A DNA stretch of 64,000 nt from Pseudomonas graminis (lineage in GTDB: Bacteria > Pseudomonadota > Gammaproteobacteria > Pseudomonadales > Pseudomonadaceae). The notes beneath the pieces are model-generated. The model was not told the origin of the DNA. It did not search any database and saw only the letters and a list, made by a program, of their open reading frames with translations. Position numbers and translations under genes: made by a program. The stretch is taken from positions 124,001 to 188,000 of the forward strand of contig NZ_MDEN01000055.1 in NCBI RefSeq assembly GCF_001705435.1, given 5' to 3'. Below are positions 1 to 8,247 of the stretch, piece after piece; the stretch's first letter is position 1; each line of letters opens with the position of its first letter.

Positions 1-793
1 CCACAATCCCGCGCGGGCGCATGCAGGTCAGGCCATCGCGCAAGGCGTGGGCGCTGCCGGAGGCCTCGAACATCACGTCGAAATAACCCTTGTCGGCGGT
101 ATAGCGCGCCAGTGCTTCGGGCTCGTCGCGCAGGTTGTGGGTTTCGCTGGCGCCCATGCGCCGCGCGCACGCCAGCGCGCTGTCGCTCAGGTCTGCGGCA
201 ATGATCTGCAACGCACCCGCCGCGCGCAGGCTGCCGATCAGCAAGTTGCCGATCGGGCCGCAGCCGGTCACCAGCACGCGCTTGCCGAACACGCCGCCGG
301 CGCGCTGGATCGCGTGAAGCCCGACCGACAAAGGCTCGGCCAGTGCGCCCTCAGCCAGCGTAGTGGTCGGCGCCAGTACATGAGCCTGGCTTGACTCGAT
401 CACCAAGTGCTCGCGAAACGCGCCCTGAATGTGCGGAAACGGCATCGCGCTGCCGTAAAAACGCATGTTCAGGCAATGGTTGGGCAGGCCTTCGTGACAG
501 TATTTGCAGTCGCCGCACGGCCGTGACGGTGACACGGAGATCCGTTGCCCGACGCTGAAAGCGCTCTGCGCGTCGCCGACCTCCTCGATAACCGCCGAGA
601 TTTCATGGCCGAGGACCATCGGCTCTTTCAGCCGAACCGCGCCGAAACCGCCGTGCTGGTAGTAGTGAAGGTCCGAGCCGCAGATACCGCCGCGAGCAAC
701 GCGAACCCGCAACTGGCCGGCAGAAAGCGGCAATGCTTCGTTGCCGGGCTCGACACGCAGGTCTTTCGCGGCATGGCAGACAATCGCTTGCAT
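1..793 (-). CDS. idnD: L-idonate 5-dehydrogenase (zinc alcohol dehydrogenase family), C-terminus beyond the window
   Basis: This would oxidise L-idonate to 5-keto-D-gluconate with NAD(P). The visible N-terminal two thirds has the medium-chain dehydrogenase layout. A GroES-like zinc domain carries GGICGSDLHYY (catalytic zinc cysteine), GHE, and the structural-zinc cysteines in CGDCKYC and a later Cys. It is followed by a Rossmann motif, GCGPIGN. The start is the ATG at 791-793. It lies 14 bases downstream of the idnO-like gene in the same direction, so the two probably form an operon; the pairing with a gluconate 5-dehydrogenase is what favours idonate over other polyols. Substrate is inferred. 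Sorbitol or threonine dehydrogenase-like activity remains possible. Confidence 0.8.
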   Translation of the reverse strand, partial: MQAIVCHAAKDLRVEPGNEALPLSAGQLRVRVARGGICGSDLHYYQHGGFGAVRLKEPMVLGHEISAVIEEVGDAQSAFSVGQRISVSPSRPCGDCKYCHEGLPNHCLNMRFYGSAMPFPHIQGAFREHLVIESSQAHVLAPTTTLAEGALAEPLSVGLHAIQRAGGVFGKRVLVTGCGPIGNLLIGSLRAAGALQIIAADLSDSALACARRMGASETHNLRDEPEALARYTADKGYFDVMFEASGSAHALRDGLTCMRPRGIV

Positions 794-807
794 GGTCATT
801 CTCCGGA

Positions 808-1578
808 TTACAGCGATGCCGTGATGGCACCGTCGACGTAAAGGATGTGGCCGTTGACGAAGCTGGCCGCGTCAGAAGCCAGAAACACCGCCGCGCCTGC
901 CAGTTCAGACACTTCGCCCCAACGGCGGCTCGGCGTCCGCTGCACCAGCCAGTCGCTGAATTCGGCGTTGGCCACCAGCGCAGCGTTCAGTTCGGTTTTG
1001 AAGTAGCCCGGCCCGATTCCGTTGACGTTGAGGCCGAACGGGCCCCAGTCGATCGCCATGCCCTTGGTCAGCATCTTCAGCGCGCCCTTGCTTGCCGTGT
1101 ACGGCGCAATACCCGGGCGGCCCAGCTCGCTCTGCACTGAACAGATGTTGATGATGCGCCCGCGCCCACGGGGGATCATGCAGCGCGCGACCGCTTGACC
1201 GACGAAGAAGGCACTGTCGAGGTTGGTGCGCATCAGCTCGTGCCAGTCCGCTTCGGCAAACTCCGCCAGCGGCCCGCGCCGCTGGATGCCAGCGTTGTTG
1301 ACCAGGATTTCCAGCGGCCCGACGCGCGCCTCGATGTCCTGAACCGCAGCGGCGACCGCCGCGCTGTCCGTCACATCAAAACGCTGGGTGAGGACCGCAT
1401 GCCCCTCGGCCGTCAACGCTTGGGCGGCCGAATGCAATGTCTCGGCGCTGCGGCCGTTGAGCACGACGGTGGCGCCCGCTTCGGCCAGGCCTCGCGCGAT
1501 CGCCAGTCCGATGCCTGCGCTGGAGCCGGTGATCAGCGCCACCCTGCCGTCGAGACGAAAACTTTCCAGAACAGCCAT
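808..1578 (-). CDS. idnO: gluconate 5-dehydrogenase, SDR family
   Basis: This NAD(P)-dependent short-chain reductase interconverts 5-ketogluconate and D-gluconate, feeding idonate carbon into gluconate metabolism. At 256 residues it is a classical SDR. The cofactor motif TGSSAGIG lies near residues 17-24, NNAG near residue 93, and the catalytic Ser then Tyr-x3-Lys (YTASKGALK) around residues 155-160. The C-terminus ends in the usual SDR segment VNGHILYVDG. The ATG at 1576-1578 is preceded by an AGGAGAG-type ribosome site. It is probably the first gene of a two-gene unit with idnD. The family assignment is certain; the substrate rests on the neighbour and on overall resemblance. Confidence 0.82.
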   Translation of the reverse strand: MAVLESFRLDGRVALITGSSAGIGLAIARGLAEAGATVVLNGRSAETLHSAAQALTAEGHAVLTQRFDVTDSAAVAAAVQDIEARVGPLEILVNNAGIQRRGPLAEFAEADWHELMRTNLDSAFFVGQAVARCMIPRGRGRIINICSVQSELGRPGIAPYTASKGALKMLTKGMAIDWGPFGLNVNGIGPGYFKTELNAALVANAEFSDWLVQRTPSRRWGEVSELAGAAVFLASDAASFVNGHILYVDGAITASL

Positions 1579-1854
1579 GACGCTCTCCTATTGTTTTTGT
1601 GGCGTTAATCTCGATTGGCTGCGCCAGCTGTTCTTCCTGTCAGATACGGAAGGTTCGCTGCGCAGAGTGCAGTCACCTTACTCTGCCCGATCAACTTCCC
1701 ACCGTCATCAACGGTGACTCCATGAACGTTGATGAACTCCAGGAACGGGGCAATTTTGCAGAACGGGGCGCTATGCCCCTCTGTGGGTGGGGAACTAGAA
1801 CGGGAGATGGCGTATCAAATCGTTTCAGAACAAACCAACATCGGAGTACCCGTC

Positions 1855-2172
1855 ATGCGTCTTAAACTTGCTGTAGCCACGTTAGCCTTGCTTTCCCTGC
1901 CGGTCGGTTCAGCAATGGCCGACGGTTTTCTGCGGGATGTGCTTTCGTCTGGTGCCACAACCGGCTCCACCTACCTCACCTTTCGTCACCACAAGCTGAT
2001 CGTCGCGGCGCAAGACGACGCTGGCAGCTTCGTGGCCAGCAACGGCGAAATCCGTGGCCCGTACCTTGAAGCGGCGATGGATCAAGTGCGCAAAGATAAC
2101 CCGGCCCTGAAGGCATCGGACATGGACCTGGCAAACGCCATCCTGGCGAAGAATCTGGTTGCCGAGCAATAA
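1855..2172 (+). CDS. DUF2388 domain exported protein
   Basis: This is a 105-residue protein of unknown function found mainly in Pseudomonas. An N-terminal signal peptide (MRLKLAVATLALLSLPVGSAMA, cleavage near residue 22) precedes a small domain with the family's typical SSGATTGSTYLTFRHHKLI block. I chose the ATG at 1855 because the signal peptide begins there; the longer reading frame from 1729 adds an unlikely 42-residue leader. It is convergent with gcvH and separated from it by a strong bidirectional terminator. It is presumably periplasmic. Nothing in the context suggests a role. Confidence 0.82.
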   Translation: MRLKLAVATLALLSLPVGSAMADGFLRDVLSSGATTGSTYLTFRHHKLIVAAQDDAGSFVASNGEIRGPYLEAAMDQVRKDNPALKASDMDLANAILAKNLVAEQ

Positions 2173-2219
2173 GTCAGACACATCGGGATGAATTGGCGTT
2201 CTGACGCCGATCTCGCTCG

Positions 2220-2253
2220 CAAAAAAAGCCGCTCATGTGAGCGGCTTTTTTGT
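2220..2253. terminator. bidirectional intrinsic terminator between the DUF2388 gene and gcvH
   Basis: An AAGCCGCTCA/TGAGCGGCTT stem is flanked by A and T runs on both sides, so it can serve both convergent genes. Confidence 0.9.
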
Positions 2254-2268
2254 GCCTGACCGATGGGC

Positions 2269-2652
2269 TTATTCGGCGATCAGCGCCTTGTAGCCGGCTG
2301 CGTCGAGCAGCTTGTCCAAGTCGGCGGCATTGGCTGGCTTGACCTTGAAGATCCACGAATCGTAAGGCGAGTTGTTCAGTGCCTCTGGCTCACCCGACAG
2401 CACCTCGTTGACTTCAACGACTTCGCCCGCCACTGGCGAGTAGATGTCAGATGCAGCCTTTACCGACTCAACGACACCGGCCTGATCACCTGGTGCCGAG
2501 AAAACTTTACCCACTTCAGGCAGCTCGACGAACACGACGTCACCCAGCGCTTCCTGCGCATGATCGGAAATACCGACAACGATCAGATCACCCTCTTGCT
2601 TGGCCCACTCGTGGCTCTCGGCAAAACGCAGTTCGGCGGGAATAGTGCTCAT
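2269..2652 (-). CDS. gcvH: glycine cleavage system H protein
   Basis: This lipoyl carrier shuttles the aminomethyl group between the P, T and L proteins of glycine cleavage. The 127 residues match the family length. The lipoyl-lysine is K65 in the VESVKAASD motif, and the C-terminal region is the usual helix followed by GYKALIAE. It lies 65 bases downstream of gcvT, in the same direction, so they are probably co-transcribed. The next gene downstream is unrelated and convergent, so no gcvP completes the unit here. Confidence 0.96.
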   Translation of the reverse strand: MSTIPAELRFAESHEWAKQEGDLIVVGISDHAQEALGDVVFVELPEVGKVFSAPGDQAGVVESVKAASDIYSPVAGEVVEVNEVLSGEPEALNNSPYDSWIFKVKPANAADLDKLLDAAGYKALIAE

Positions 2653-2717
2653 GTTCTTATCCTCTCTACTTCATCAGGTCAGCGGAAAAACCCGCCAGGG
2701 ATGGCTTTCAAATCAGG

Positions 2718-3800
2718 TTATATCAGGGCCTTGCCGTGACGCACGAATGCGGGTCGAACCACTCGGACCGGGTACCACTTGCCCCGGATTTCCACCTCGG
2801 CACGGTCAGCGGTGGCCATCGGCACTCGCGCCAGCGCGATCGACTTGCTTAGCGTAGGAGAGAAACTACCACTGGTGATCTCTCCTTCGCCAACTTCCGC
2901 TATCCGGACGACCTGATGAGCGCGCAAAACGCCCCGCTCTTCGAGGACCAGTCCTACAAGCCTTGATGAGATGCCTCGCTTTCGCTCCGCATCGAGTGCA
3001 GAGCGCCCGATGAACTCGCGCTCTTCAGGCATCCACGCCACCGTCCAGGCCATGTTGGAGACCAGCGGCGAGACCTGCTCGTCGATTTCCTGACCATACA
3101 GGTTCATGCCCGCTTCCAGACGCAGCGTATCGCGTGCGCCCAGTCCGATCGGGGAAATGCCGGCGCCGACCATGTCGTTGAAGAAACTGCAGGCTTCGGT
3201 GGCTGGCAGGATGATCTCCAGTCCGTCCTCACCGGTGTAACCCGTGCGGGCGATGAACCAGTCGCCTTCCTGCTGACCTTCGAAGGGTCTGAGGGTGTGG
3301 ATAAGCGCGGTGCGTTCCTGATTGACCAGTTCGCCGATCTTCTGCCGGGCGTTCGGTCCCTGAATGGCGAGCATCGCAAGCTCCGAGCGGTGCTTGACGC
3401 GCACGTCGAAGCCGGCAAGGTTGGCGTTCATCCAGTCCAGATCCTTGTCGCCGGTGGCTGCGTTGACCACCAGTCGATAACCCTCGTCGGTCAGGTAGAC
3501 GATCATGTCGTCGACGATACCGCCGTGGGTGTCGAGCATTGCGCTGTAAAGCGCCTGCCCGGTCTGTTGCAATCTACCGACGTCGTTGGCCAGCAGATGC
3601 TGCAGCCAGGGCTTGGCCTGACTGCCGGATACGTCGAGCACATGCATGTGCGACACGTCGAAAATCCCGCAGTCCCGGCGCACCTGATGGTGCTCCTCAA
3701 CTTGGGAGCCGTAGTGCAAGGGCATGTCCCAACCACCAAAATCGACGAGCTTCGCGCCAAGCGCGAGGTGCAGGTCAAAGAGGGGCGTACGCTGTCCCAT
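2718..3800 (-). CDS. gcvT: aminomethyltransferase, glycine cleavage T protein
   Basis: This protein transfers the methylene group from aminomethyl-H protein to tetrahydrofolate, releasing ammonia. At 360 residues it has normal length. The N-terminal segment, with a conserved LVDFGGWDMPLHYGSQ block and the cysteine-containing DCGIFDVSHM, is followed by the folate-binding middle and the C-terminal barrel domain with SPTL. A GGAG ribosome site lies about seven bases before the ATG. gcvH follows. A stretch of about 154 bases separates its start from the downstream end of the iron permease gene and is presumably where its promoter lies; I saw no glycine riboswitch there. Confidence 0.96.
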   Translation of the reverse strand: MGQRTPLFDLHLALGAKLVDFGGWDMPLHYGSQVEEHHQVRRDCGIFDVSHMHVLDVSGSQAKPWLQHLLANDVGRLQQTGQALYSAMLDTHGGIVDDMIVYLTDEGYRLVVNAATGDKDLDWMNANLAGFDVRVKHRSELAMLAIQGPNARQKIGELVNQERTALIHTLRPFEGQQEGDWFIARTGYTGEDGLEIILPATEACSFFNDMVGAGISPIGLGARDTLRLEAGMNLYGQEIDEQVSPLVSNMAWTVAWMPEEREFIGRSALDAERKRGISSRLVGLVLEERGVLRAHQVVRIAEVGEGEITSGSFSPTLSKSIALARVPMATADRAEVEIRGKWYPVRVVRPAFVRHGKALI

Positions 3801-3954
3801 GGGTTTCTCCTTCCGGGCGTGGCGAAGACGCGGTCAATGGCAATCCCGCAAATCCCCCGTGAATTGGGGTCTGGAACCTTTGCTAATCTGAGGAATTGTC
3901 TGACAGACCGAGTCGATTGCGGCGCATTGTAGCCGCAAGGTTGGGACCCCGCAC

Positions 3955-5571
3955 CTAACCAATCGGCTTGGCCGAACGTCTGATCAAACCGATGACCGGG
4001 AGCAGCCCGACCAGCACCAGGGTCAGCGCAGGCAAAGCCGCACGCGCCCACTCACCTTCGCTGGTCATTTCGAAGACGCGCACGGCCAGCGTGTCCCAGC
4101 CAAACGGGCGCATGAGCAGCGTGGCGGGCATTTCCTTGAGGACGTCGACGAAGACCAGCAGCGCAGCGCTCAACGTGCCGGGTATGAGCAGCGGCAGATA
4201 AATCCTGAAAAACAATCGCGGCCCGCTGACCCCCAGACTGCGCGCGGCTTCGGGCAGTGACGGGCGAATCCGCGACAGGCTGTTCTCGAGCGGCCCGTAC
4301 GCGACCGCGATAAAACGCACCAGATACGCAAGCACGAGCGCCCCCAGGCTGCCCAGCAGCAACGGTCGGCCAGCGCCGCCCAGCCAGCTGGATAAGGGCA
4401 CGACCAGTTCCCGGTCCAGATAACTGAACGCCAACATGATCGACACCGCCAGCACCGAGCCGGGCAGCGCATAGCCAATGTTGGCGACGCTGACGCCCGA
4501 GCGGATGGCGCGGGTGGGGGCGAGACGCCGGGCAAACACAAGGATCATCGCCACGCAGACCGTGACCAGCGCAGCGATGCCGCCCAGATAAAGCGTGTGC
4601 AGAATCAACCCGGCGTAGCGCTCGTCGAGGTCGAAACGCCCGCGCTGCCAGACCCAGACAATCAACTGCAACAGCGGCACCACAAACGCGCAGGCGAACA
4701 CCAGTCCACACCACGTGCTGGCGGCGGCGGCTTTTAATCCGTGCAGGTGATAGAGGGCCTTGACCCGCGGGCGCTCGTTGCTTGGCCGGCTCGCCCCCCG
4801 CGCGCGATGCTCGCCGTACAGCAGGACCATGACGGCCAGTAGCAGCAGGCTCGCCAGTTGCGCGGCGCTCGACAGGCTGAAGAAGCCATACCAGGTTTTG
4901 TAGATCGCAGTGGTGAAGGTGTCGAAGTTGAACACCGACACCGCGCCGAAATCCGCCAGGGTTTCCATCAACGCCAACGCGACACCGGCACCGATCGCCG
5001 GCCGTGCCATGGGCAATGCCACGCGCCAGAACGCTTGCCAGGGCGACTGCCCCAAAATGCGCGCGGCCTCCATCAGGCCTTTGCCCTGTGCCAGAAATGC
5101 CGTGCGCGCCAACAGATACACGTAGGGATAGAACACCAGCACCAGCACGATAATCACGCCGCCGGTGGAGCGCACTCGCGGCAGACGCAGGCCGGAACCG
5201 AACCACTCGCGCAGCAGCGTCTGCACCGGGCCTGCGAAATCCAGCAAACCCACAAAGACAAACGCCAGCACATATGCCGGGATGGCAAACGGCAGCATCA
5301 GTGCCCAGTCCAGCCAGCGGCGCCCTGGAAACTCACAAAGCGCCGTCAGCCACGCCAGACTCACGCCCAGCAGCGTGACGCCCAGCCCCACGCCAATCAC
5401 CAACGTCAGGGTGTTGCCCAGCAACCGCGGCATCTGGGTTTCCCAGAGGTGGGACCATATCTGCTGATCGATGGTTTGCCAGGAAAACAGCAGAACGCTT
5501 AACGGCAGCAGCACCAGCGCGGCAATGCTGAAAACCAGGGGGTACCAGCGACGCTGGGGGGAGTGGGCCAA
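3955..5571 (-). CDS. ferric-iron ABC transporter, fused double permease (FbpB/SfuB type)
   Basis: This inner-membrane protein of 538 residues contains two copies of the binding-protein-dependent permease domain, as is typical of iron(III) importers. Each half shows the EAA-type loop: EAARILGQSPWQAFWRVALP in the first and EAARSLGVSGPRLFFRIYLP in the second. About twelve hydrophobic segments are visible. An in-frame stop lies just upstream, and the first available codon is TTG at 5569-5571, so the gene apparently uses that rare start; no clear ribosome site is seen. The binding protein gene lies 124 bases upstream. No ATPase gene is adjacent. Confidence 0.88.
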   Translation of the reverse strand: MAHSPQRRWYPLVFSIAALVLLPLSVLLFSWQTIDQQIWSHLWETQMPRLLGNTLTLVIGVGLGVTLLGVSLAWLTALCEFPGRRWLDWALMLPFAIPAYVLAFVFVGLLDFAGPVQTLLREWFGSGLRLPRVRSTGGVIIVLVLVFYPYVYLLARTAFLAQGKGLMEAARILGQSPWQAFWRVALPMARPAIGAGVALALMETLADFGAVSVFNFDTFTTAIYKTWYGFFSLSSAAQLASLLLLAVMVLLYGEHRARGASRPSNERPRVKALYHLHGLKAAAASTWCGLVFACAFVVPLLQLIVWVWQRGRFDLDERYAGLILHTLYLGGIAALVTVCVAMILVFARRLAPTRAIRSGVSVANIGYALPGSVLAVSIMLAFSYLDRELVVPLSSWLGGAGRPLLLGSLGALVLAYLVRFIAVAYGPLENSLSRIRPSLPEAARSLGVSGPRLFFRIYLPLLIPGTLSAALLVFVDVLKEMPATLLMRPFGWDTLAVRVFEMTSEGEWARAALPALTLVLVGLLPVIGLIRRSAKPIG

Positions 5572-5608
5572 GGGGGTTACTCATGGAGAGTTGCGGGTTG
5601 CCGAAGCC

Positions 5609-5693
5609 CTCGGTGGGAGTGACCGGGGTGGCGCTCCCACAGGGTCTTTGTCAGGATGCAAAGCCGGCGTTAACCCGGCCTTCTTTCGCGAAA
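5609..5693. repeat. degenerate REP-like inverted repeats between the permease and binding-protein genes
   Basis: The arms GTGGGAG and CTCCCAC (about 5611-5640) form an imperfect hairpin with an interior rich in G and C. GCCGG/CCGGC and CTTTCGCGAAAG follow. The placement and GTGGGAG signature resemble eroded Pseudomonas REP elements. It may act as a stabilising or attenuating structure between the two genes. Confidence 0.4.
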
Positions 5694-5695
5694 GA

Positions 5696-6697
5696 TCAGT
5701 TCCAGCCAGCGCGGTCCATCATGCGAATCGCCTCGGCCTGCCGCCGACCGGCCACTTCAACCGGGATCGTGTCCGCCTTGAATGCGCCCCAGCTCGCCAC
5801 TTCTTCAGAAGGCGCCACTTTCGGGTTAGCCGGGAATTCCTGATTGGTGCCGGCGAATATCGTCTGAGCTTCAGGGCCTGTCATCCACTCCACCAGTGCT
5901 TTGGCGGCGTCTGGATGGGGCGCGTATTTGGTCAGGCCAATGCCGGAAAGATTGACGTGCACGCCACGATCCGACTGGTTGGGCCAGAACAGGCGCACGG
6001 CAAGATCCGGATTATCCTTGTGCAAGCGACCATAGTAGTAGGTGTTGACGATACCGACGTCGCATTGGCCGGCATTGATGGCTTCCAGCACCGCGATGTC
6101 ATCGGAAAACACGTCGGTCGACAGGTTATTCACCCAGCCCTTGAGGATCTTCTCTGACGCCTCGGCGCCATGGGTTTCGATGAGCGTGGCGGTCAACGAC
6201 TGGTTGTAGACCTTTTTGGCGGTACGCAGGCAAAGACGGCCTTCCCACTGTTTGTCGGCCAGGGCTTCGTAGGTGGTGAGTTCTGCAGGTTTGACGCGAT
6301 CGGTGGAGTAGGCAATGGTCCGCGCGCGCAGGCTCAGGCCGGTCCAGCTGTGGGTGGAAGAGCGGTACTGGGACGGAATGTTGGCGTCGATGACCGGCGA
6401 AGTGAACGGCTGCAGGATGCCCATTTGCTCAGCTTGCCAGAGGTTGCCCGCGTCGACGGTGAGCAGCAGGTCAGCCGTTGCGTTCTGGCCCTCGGCCTTG
6501 ATGCGCTGCATCAGCGGCGCTTCCTTGTCGGTGATGAATTTGACCTTCACGCCGGTCTTGGCGGTGTAGGCATCGAACACCGGTTTGATCAGCTCATCGA
6601 TTCTGGAGGAATACACCACCACTTCATCTGCGGCCTGGGCGGTGCTGCCGAGCACGGTTAATGCCAGGGCAGCCAAAAGACGCTTGCTAGCCTGCAT
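5696..6697 (-). CDS. periplasmic Fe(3+) substrate-binding protein of the iron ABC transporter
   Basis: This captures ferric ions in the periplasm for the downstream permease. It has 333 residues with a signal peptide ([14 protein letters not shown], cleavage near residue 22). The mature start, [18 protein letters not shown], matches the FbpA/AfuA/IdiA family. A conserved double tyrosine, NTYYYGRLH, near residue 223 corresponds to the iron-ligand tyrosines of this family. It is transcribed ahead of the permease. I looked upstream for a Fur box and found only weak similarity, so iron control cannot be claimed from sequence. Specificity for iron is inferred from the tyrosine motif and family resemblance. 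Confidence 0.88.
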   Translation of the reverse strand: MQASKRLLAALALTVLGSTAQAADEVVVYSSRIDELIKPVFDAYTAKTGVKVKFITDKEAPLMQRIKAEGQNATADLLLTVDAGNLWQAEQMGILQPFTSPVIDANIPSQYRSSTHSWTGLSLRARTIAYSTDRVKPAELTTYEALADKQWEGRLCLRTAKKVYNQSLTATLIETHGAEASEKILKGWVNNLSTDVFSDDIAVLEAINAGQCDVGIVNTYYYGRLHKDNPDLAVRLFWPNQSDRGVHVNLSGIGLTKYAPHPDAAKALVEWMTGPEAQTIFAGTNQEFPANPKVAPSEEVASWGAFKADTIPVEVAGRRQAEAIRMMDRAGWN

Positions 6698-6852
6698 GCA
6701 GGTTCTCCTGATTCGAGAGAGGGGAAAAACGAGGCGAAATGGTAGTGAATCGCATCTGCCATCTCAACCGAAGTCAGGATTGAGGCGTTACCGGATGTTG
6801 CGAGGTGCCGGCGGTGCCACACCCGGAACCACTGAACGCACGCGCAGTTACA

Positions 6853-6945
6853 GTGGGACCGGCTTCAGCCGGGAAGAGGCCAGCTTGAACGCCATCAGAT
6901 TCGCGGCGTAACGAATGGCGCTTTTCCGGCTAAAGCCGGTCCCAC
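6853..6945. repeat. REP pair (inverted), copy A
   Basis: A forward unit, GTGGGACCGGCTTCAGCCGG at 6853 onward, and an inverted unit, CCGGCTAAAGCCGGTCCCAC ending at 6945, face each other across about 40 bases. Each unit is itself a short hairpin. The same family recurs at 30433-30666 and 38963-39058. It lies between the iron-binding protein gene and the end of ubiI. Confidence 0.85.
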
Positions 6946-6977
6946 GGTGAAGCGCGCGGACAGAAAGTGCCGTGTTG

Positions 6978-8198
6978 TCAGAGCCGTGCCAGCGTCGGGA
7001 GGTCCCCGGTCAGGCCCAAGGCCTGGCGCACGAACAACGCTTTGGCCTCTGCCGAACGATCGACCATCTTCAGCCCGGCGTTGCGTAACAGACGAACCGG
7101 CAGCGCGTCAGCCTGGAACAGTCGCTCGAAGCCTTCCATCGCCGCCATCAAGGTCAGGTTATGCGGCATGCGCCGACGCTCGTAACGGCTCAACACGCGC
7201 TCATCGGCCAGACGTTCGCCGCGCTCCACCGCACCGCGCAGCACTTCGGCCAGCACCGCTGCGTCGAGAAAGCCCAGGTTGACGCCCTGCCCCGCCAACG
7301 GATGGATGGTGTGCGCGGCATCGCCGATCAGCGCAAGGCCGGGCGCTATGTAGCGCTTGGCGTGGCGTTGACGCAGCGGCACGCAAAGCCGCGGATCAAC
7401 AGAAATCACCGGTCCGAGACGGCCTTCGAACGCATTCTCCAGCTCACGGCAGAAGCGTTCGTCGTCGAGCTTCATCAAACGCTCGGATTGCTCCGGCGTC
7501 ACCGACCAGACGATGGAGCACCAATGCTCACCCTCTCGGTCGAGCGGCAAAAAGGCCAGCGGGCCACTGTCAGTGAAGCGCTGCCAGGCGGTTTTACGGT
7601 GGGAGTCCGCCGTTTGCACGCTCGTCACGATGGCGTGGTGCAGGTAGTCCCACTCCCGCGTCGCGGTGCCGGTCATGCGTCGTACGGTCGAGTTGGCGCC
7701 ATCGGCGGCCACCACCAGCGGCGCACGCAATGTGCGGCCGTCGGAGAGCGTCAGGAGCCAGTCATCGCCGGAGTGACGCATCTGCTCCAGACGCACGTCT
7801 GCCAACAAGCCGATGTCGCTGGCATGCAGACGTTCGACCAACGCATCCTGCACCACGCGGTTTTCGACGATGTGCCCAAGCACCTGAGCGTGAACGCTGG
7901 AAGCAGAAAAATGCACCTTGCCCGTGCCGCTGCCATCCCACACGTGCATGTCGCTGTAGGGGCTGACGCGACGCGCAACGATGCCATCCCAGACGCCAAG
8001 CCGCTCAAGAATGCGCTGACTGGCGATGGACAACGCACTGACCCGGGCTTCGAAGGGGGCATCAGCCACGAACGGTTTGACCGTCAGGGGACCGCCATCC
8101 ACCACAAGGATGTTCAGCCCACTGTCTCGCAGCGCCAGCGCGAGCGCACTCCCCACCATTCCGGCCCCGACAATCAGCAGATCTGCGCGCGTTTCCAT
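6978..8198 (-). CDS. ubiI: FAD-dependent ubiquinone-biosynthesis hydroxylase, UbiI/VisC type
   Basis: This aromatic-ring monooxygenase acts in ubiquinone synthesis, most likely at C5 of the ring, judging by the equivalent gene position in P. aeruginosa. The 406 residues carry all UbiH/Coq6 family flavin motifs: an N-terminal GAGMVGSALA dinucleotide fold, ADGANSTVRR in the middle, and GDAAHTIHPLAGQG near residue 295 for the ribityl chain. It lies 49 bases downstream of ubiH in the same direction and is probably the last gene of a pepP-ubiH-ubiI operon. A 2-octaprenyl-3-methyl-6-methoxy-benzoquinol hydroxylase label is also used for such proteins; position specificity cannot be read from the sequence. 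Confidence 0.88.
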   Translation of the reverse strand: METRADLLIVGAGMVGSALALALRDSGLNILVVDGGPLTVKPFVADAPFEARVSALSIASQRILERLGVWDGIVARRVSPYSDMHVWDGSGTGKVHFSASSVHAQVLGHIVENRVVQDALVERLHASDIGLLADVRLEQMRHSGDDWLLTLSDGRTLRAPLVVAADGANSTVRRMTGTATREWDYLHHAIVTSVQTADSHRKTAWQRFTDSGPLAFLPLDREGEHWCSIVWSVTPEQSERLMKLDDERFCRELENAFEGRLGPVISVDPRLCVPLRQRHAKRYIAPGLALIGDAAHTIHPLAGQGVNLGFLDAAVLAEVLRGAVERGERLADERVLSRYERRRMPHNLTLMAAMEGFERLFQADALPVRLLRNAGLKMVDRSAEAKALFVRQALGLTGDLPTLARL

Positions 8199-8247
8199 GC
8201 TTTAAATCGTTCTCGACTGTGGCGAAGGCCACGAATGAATGGAGTGT

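Noticed and set aside
3801..3954. Glycine riboswitch ahead of gcvT
   Set aside because: No tandem aptamer-like folds or conserved core bases could be seen in the 154-base stretch.
6698..6780. Fur box upstream of the iron-binding protein gene
   Set aside because: Only a few scattered bases agree with the 19-base consensus; not enough to claim.
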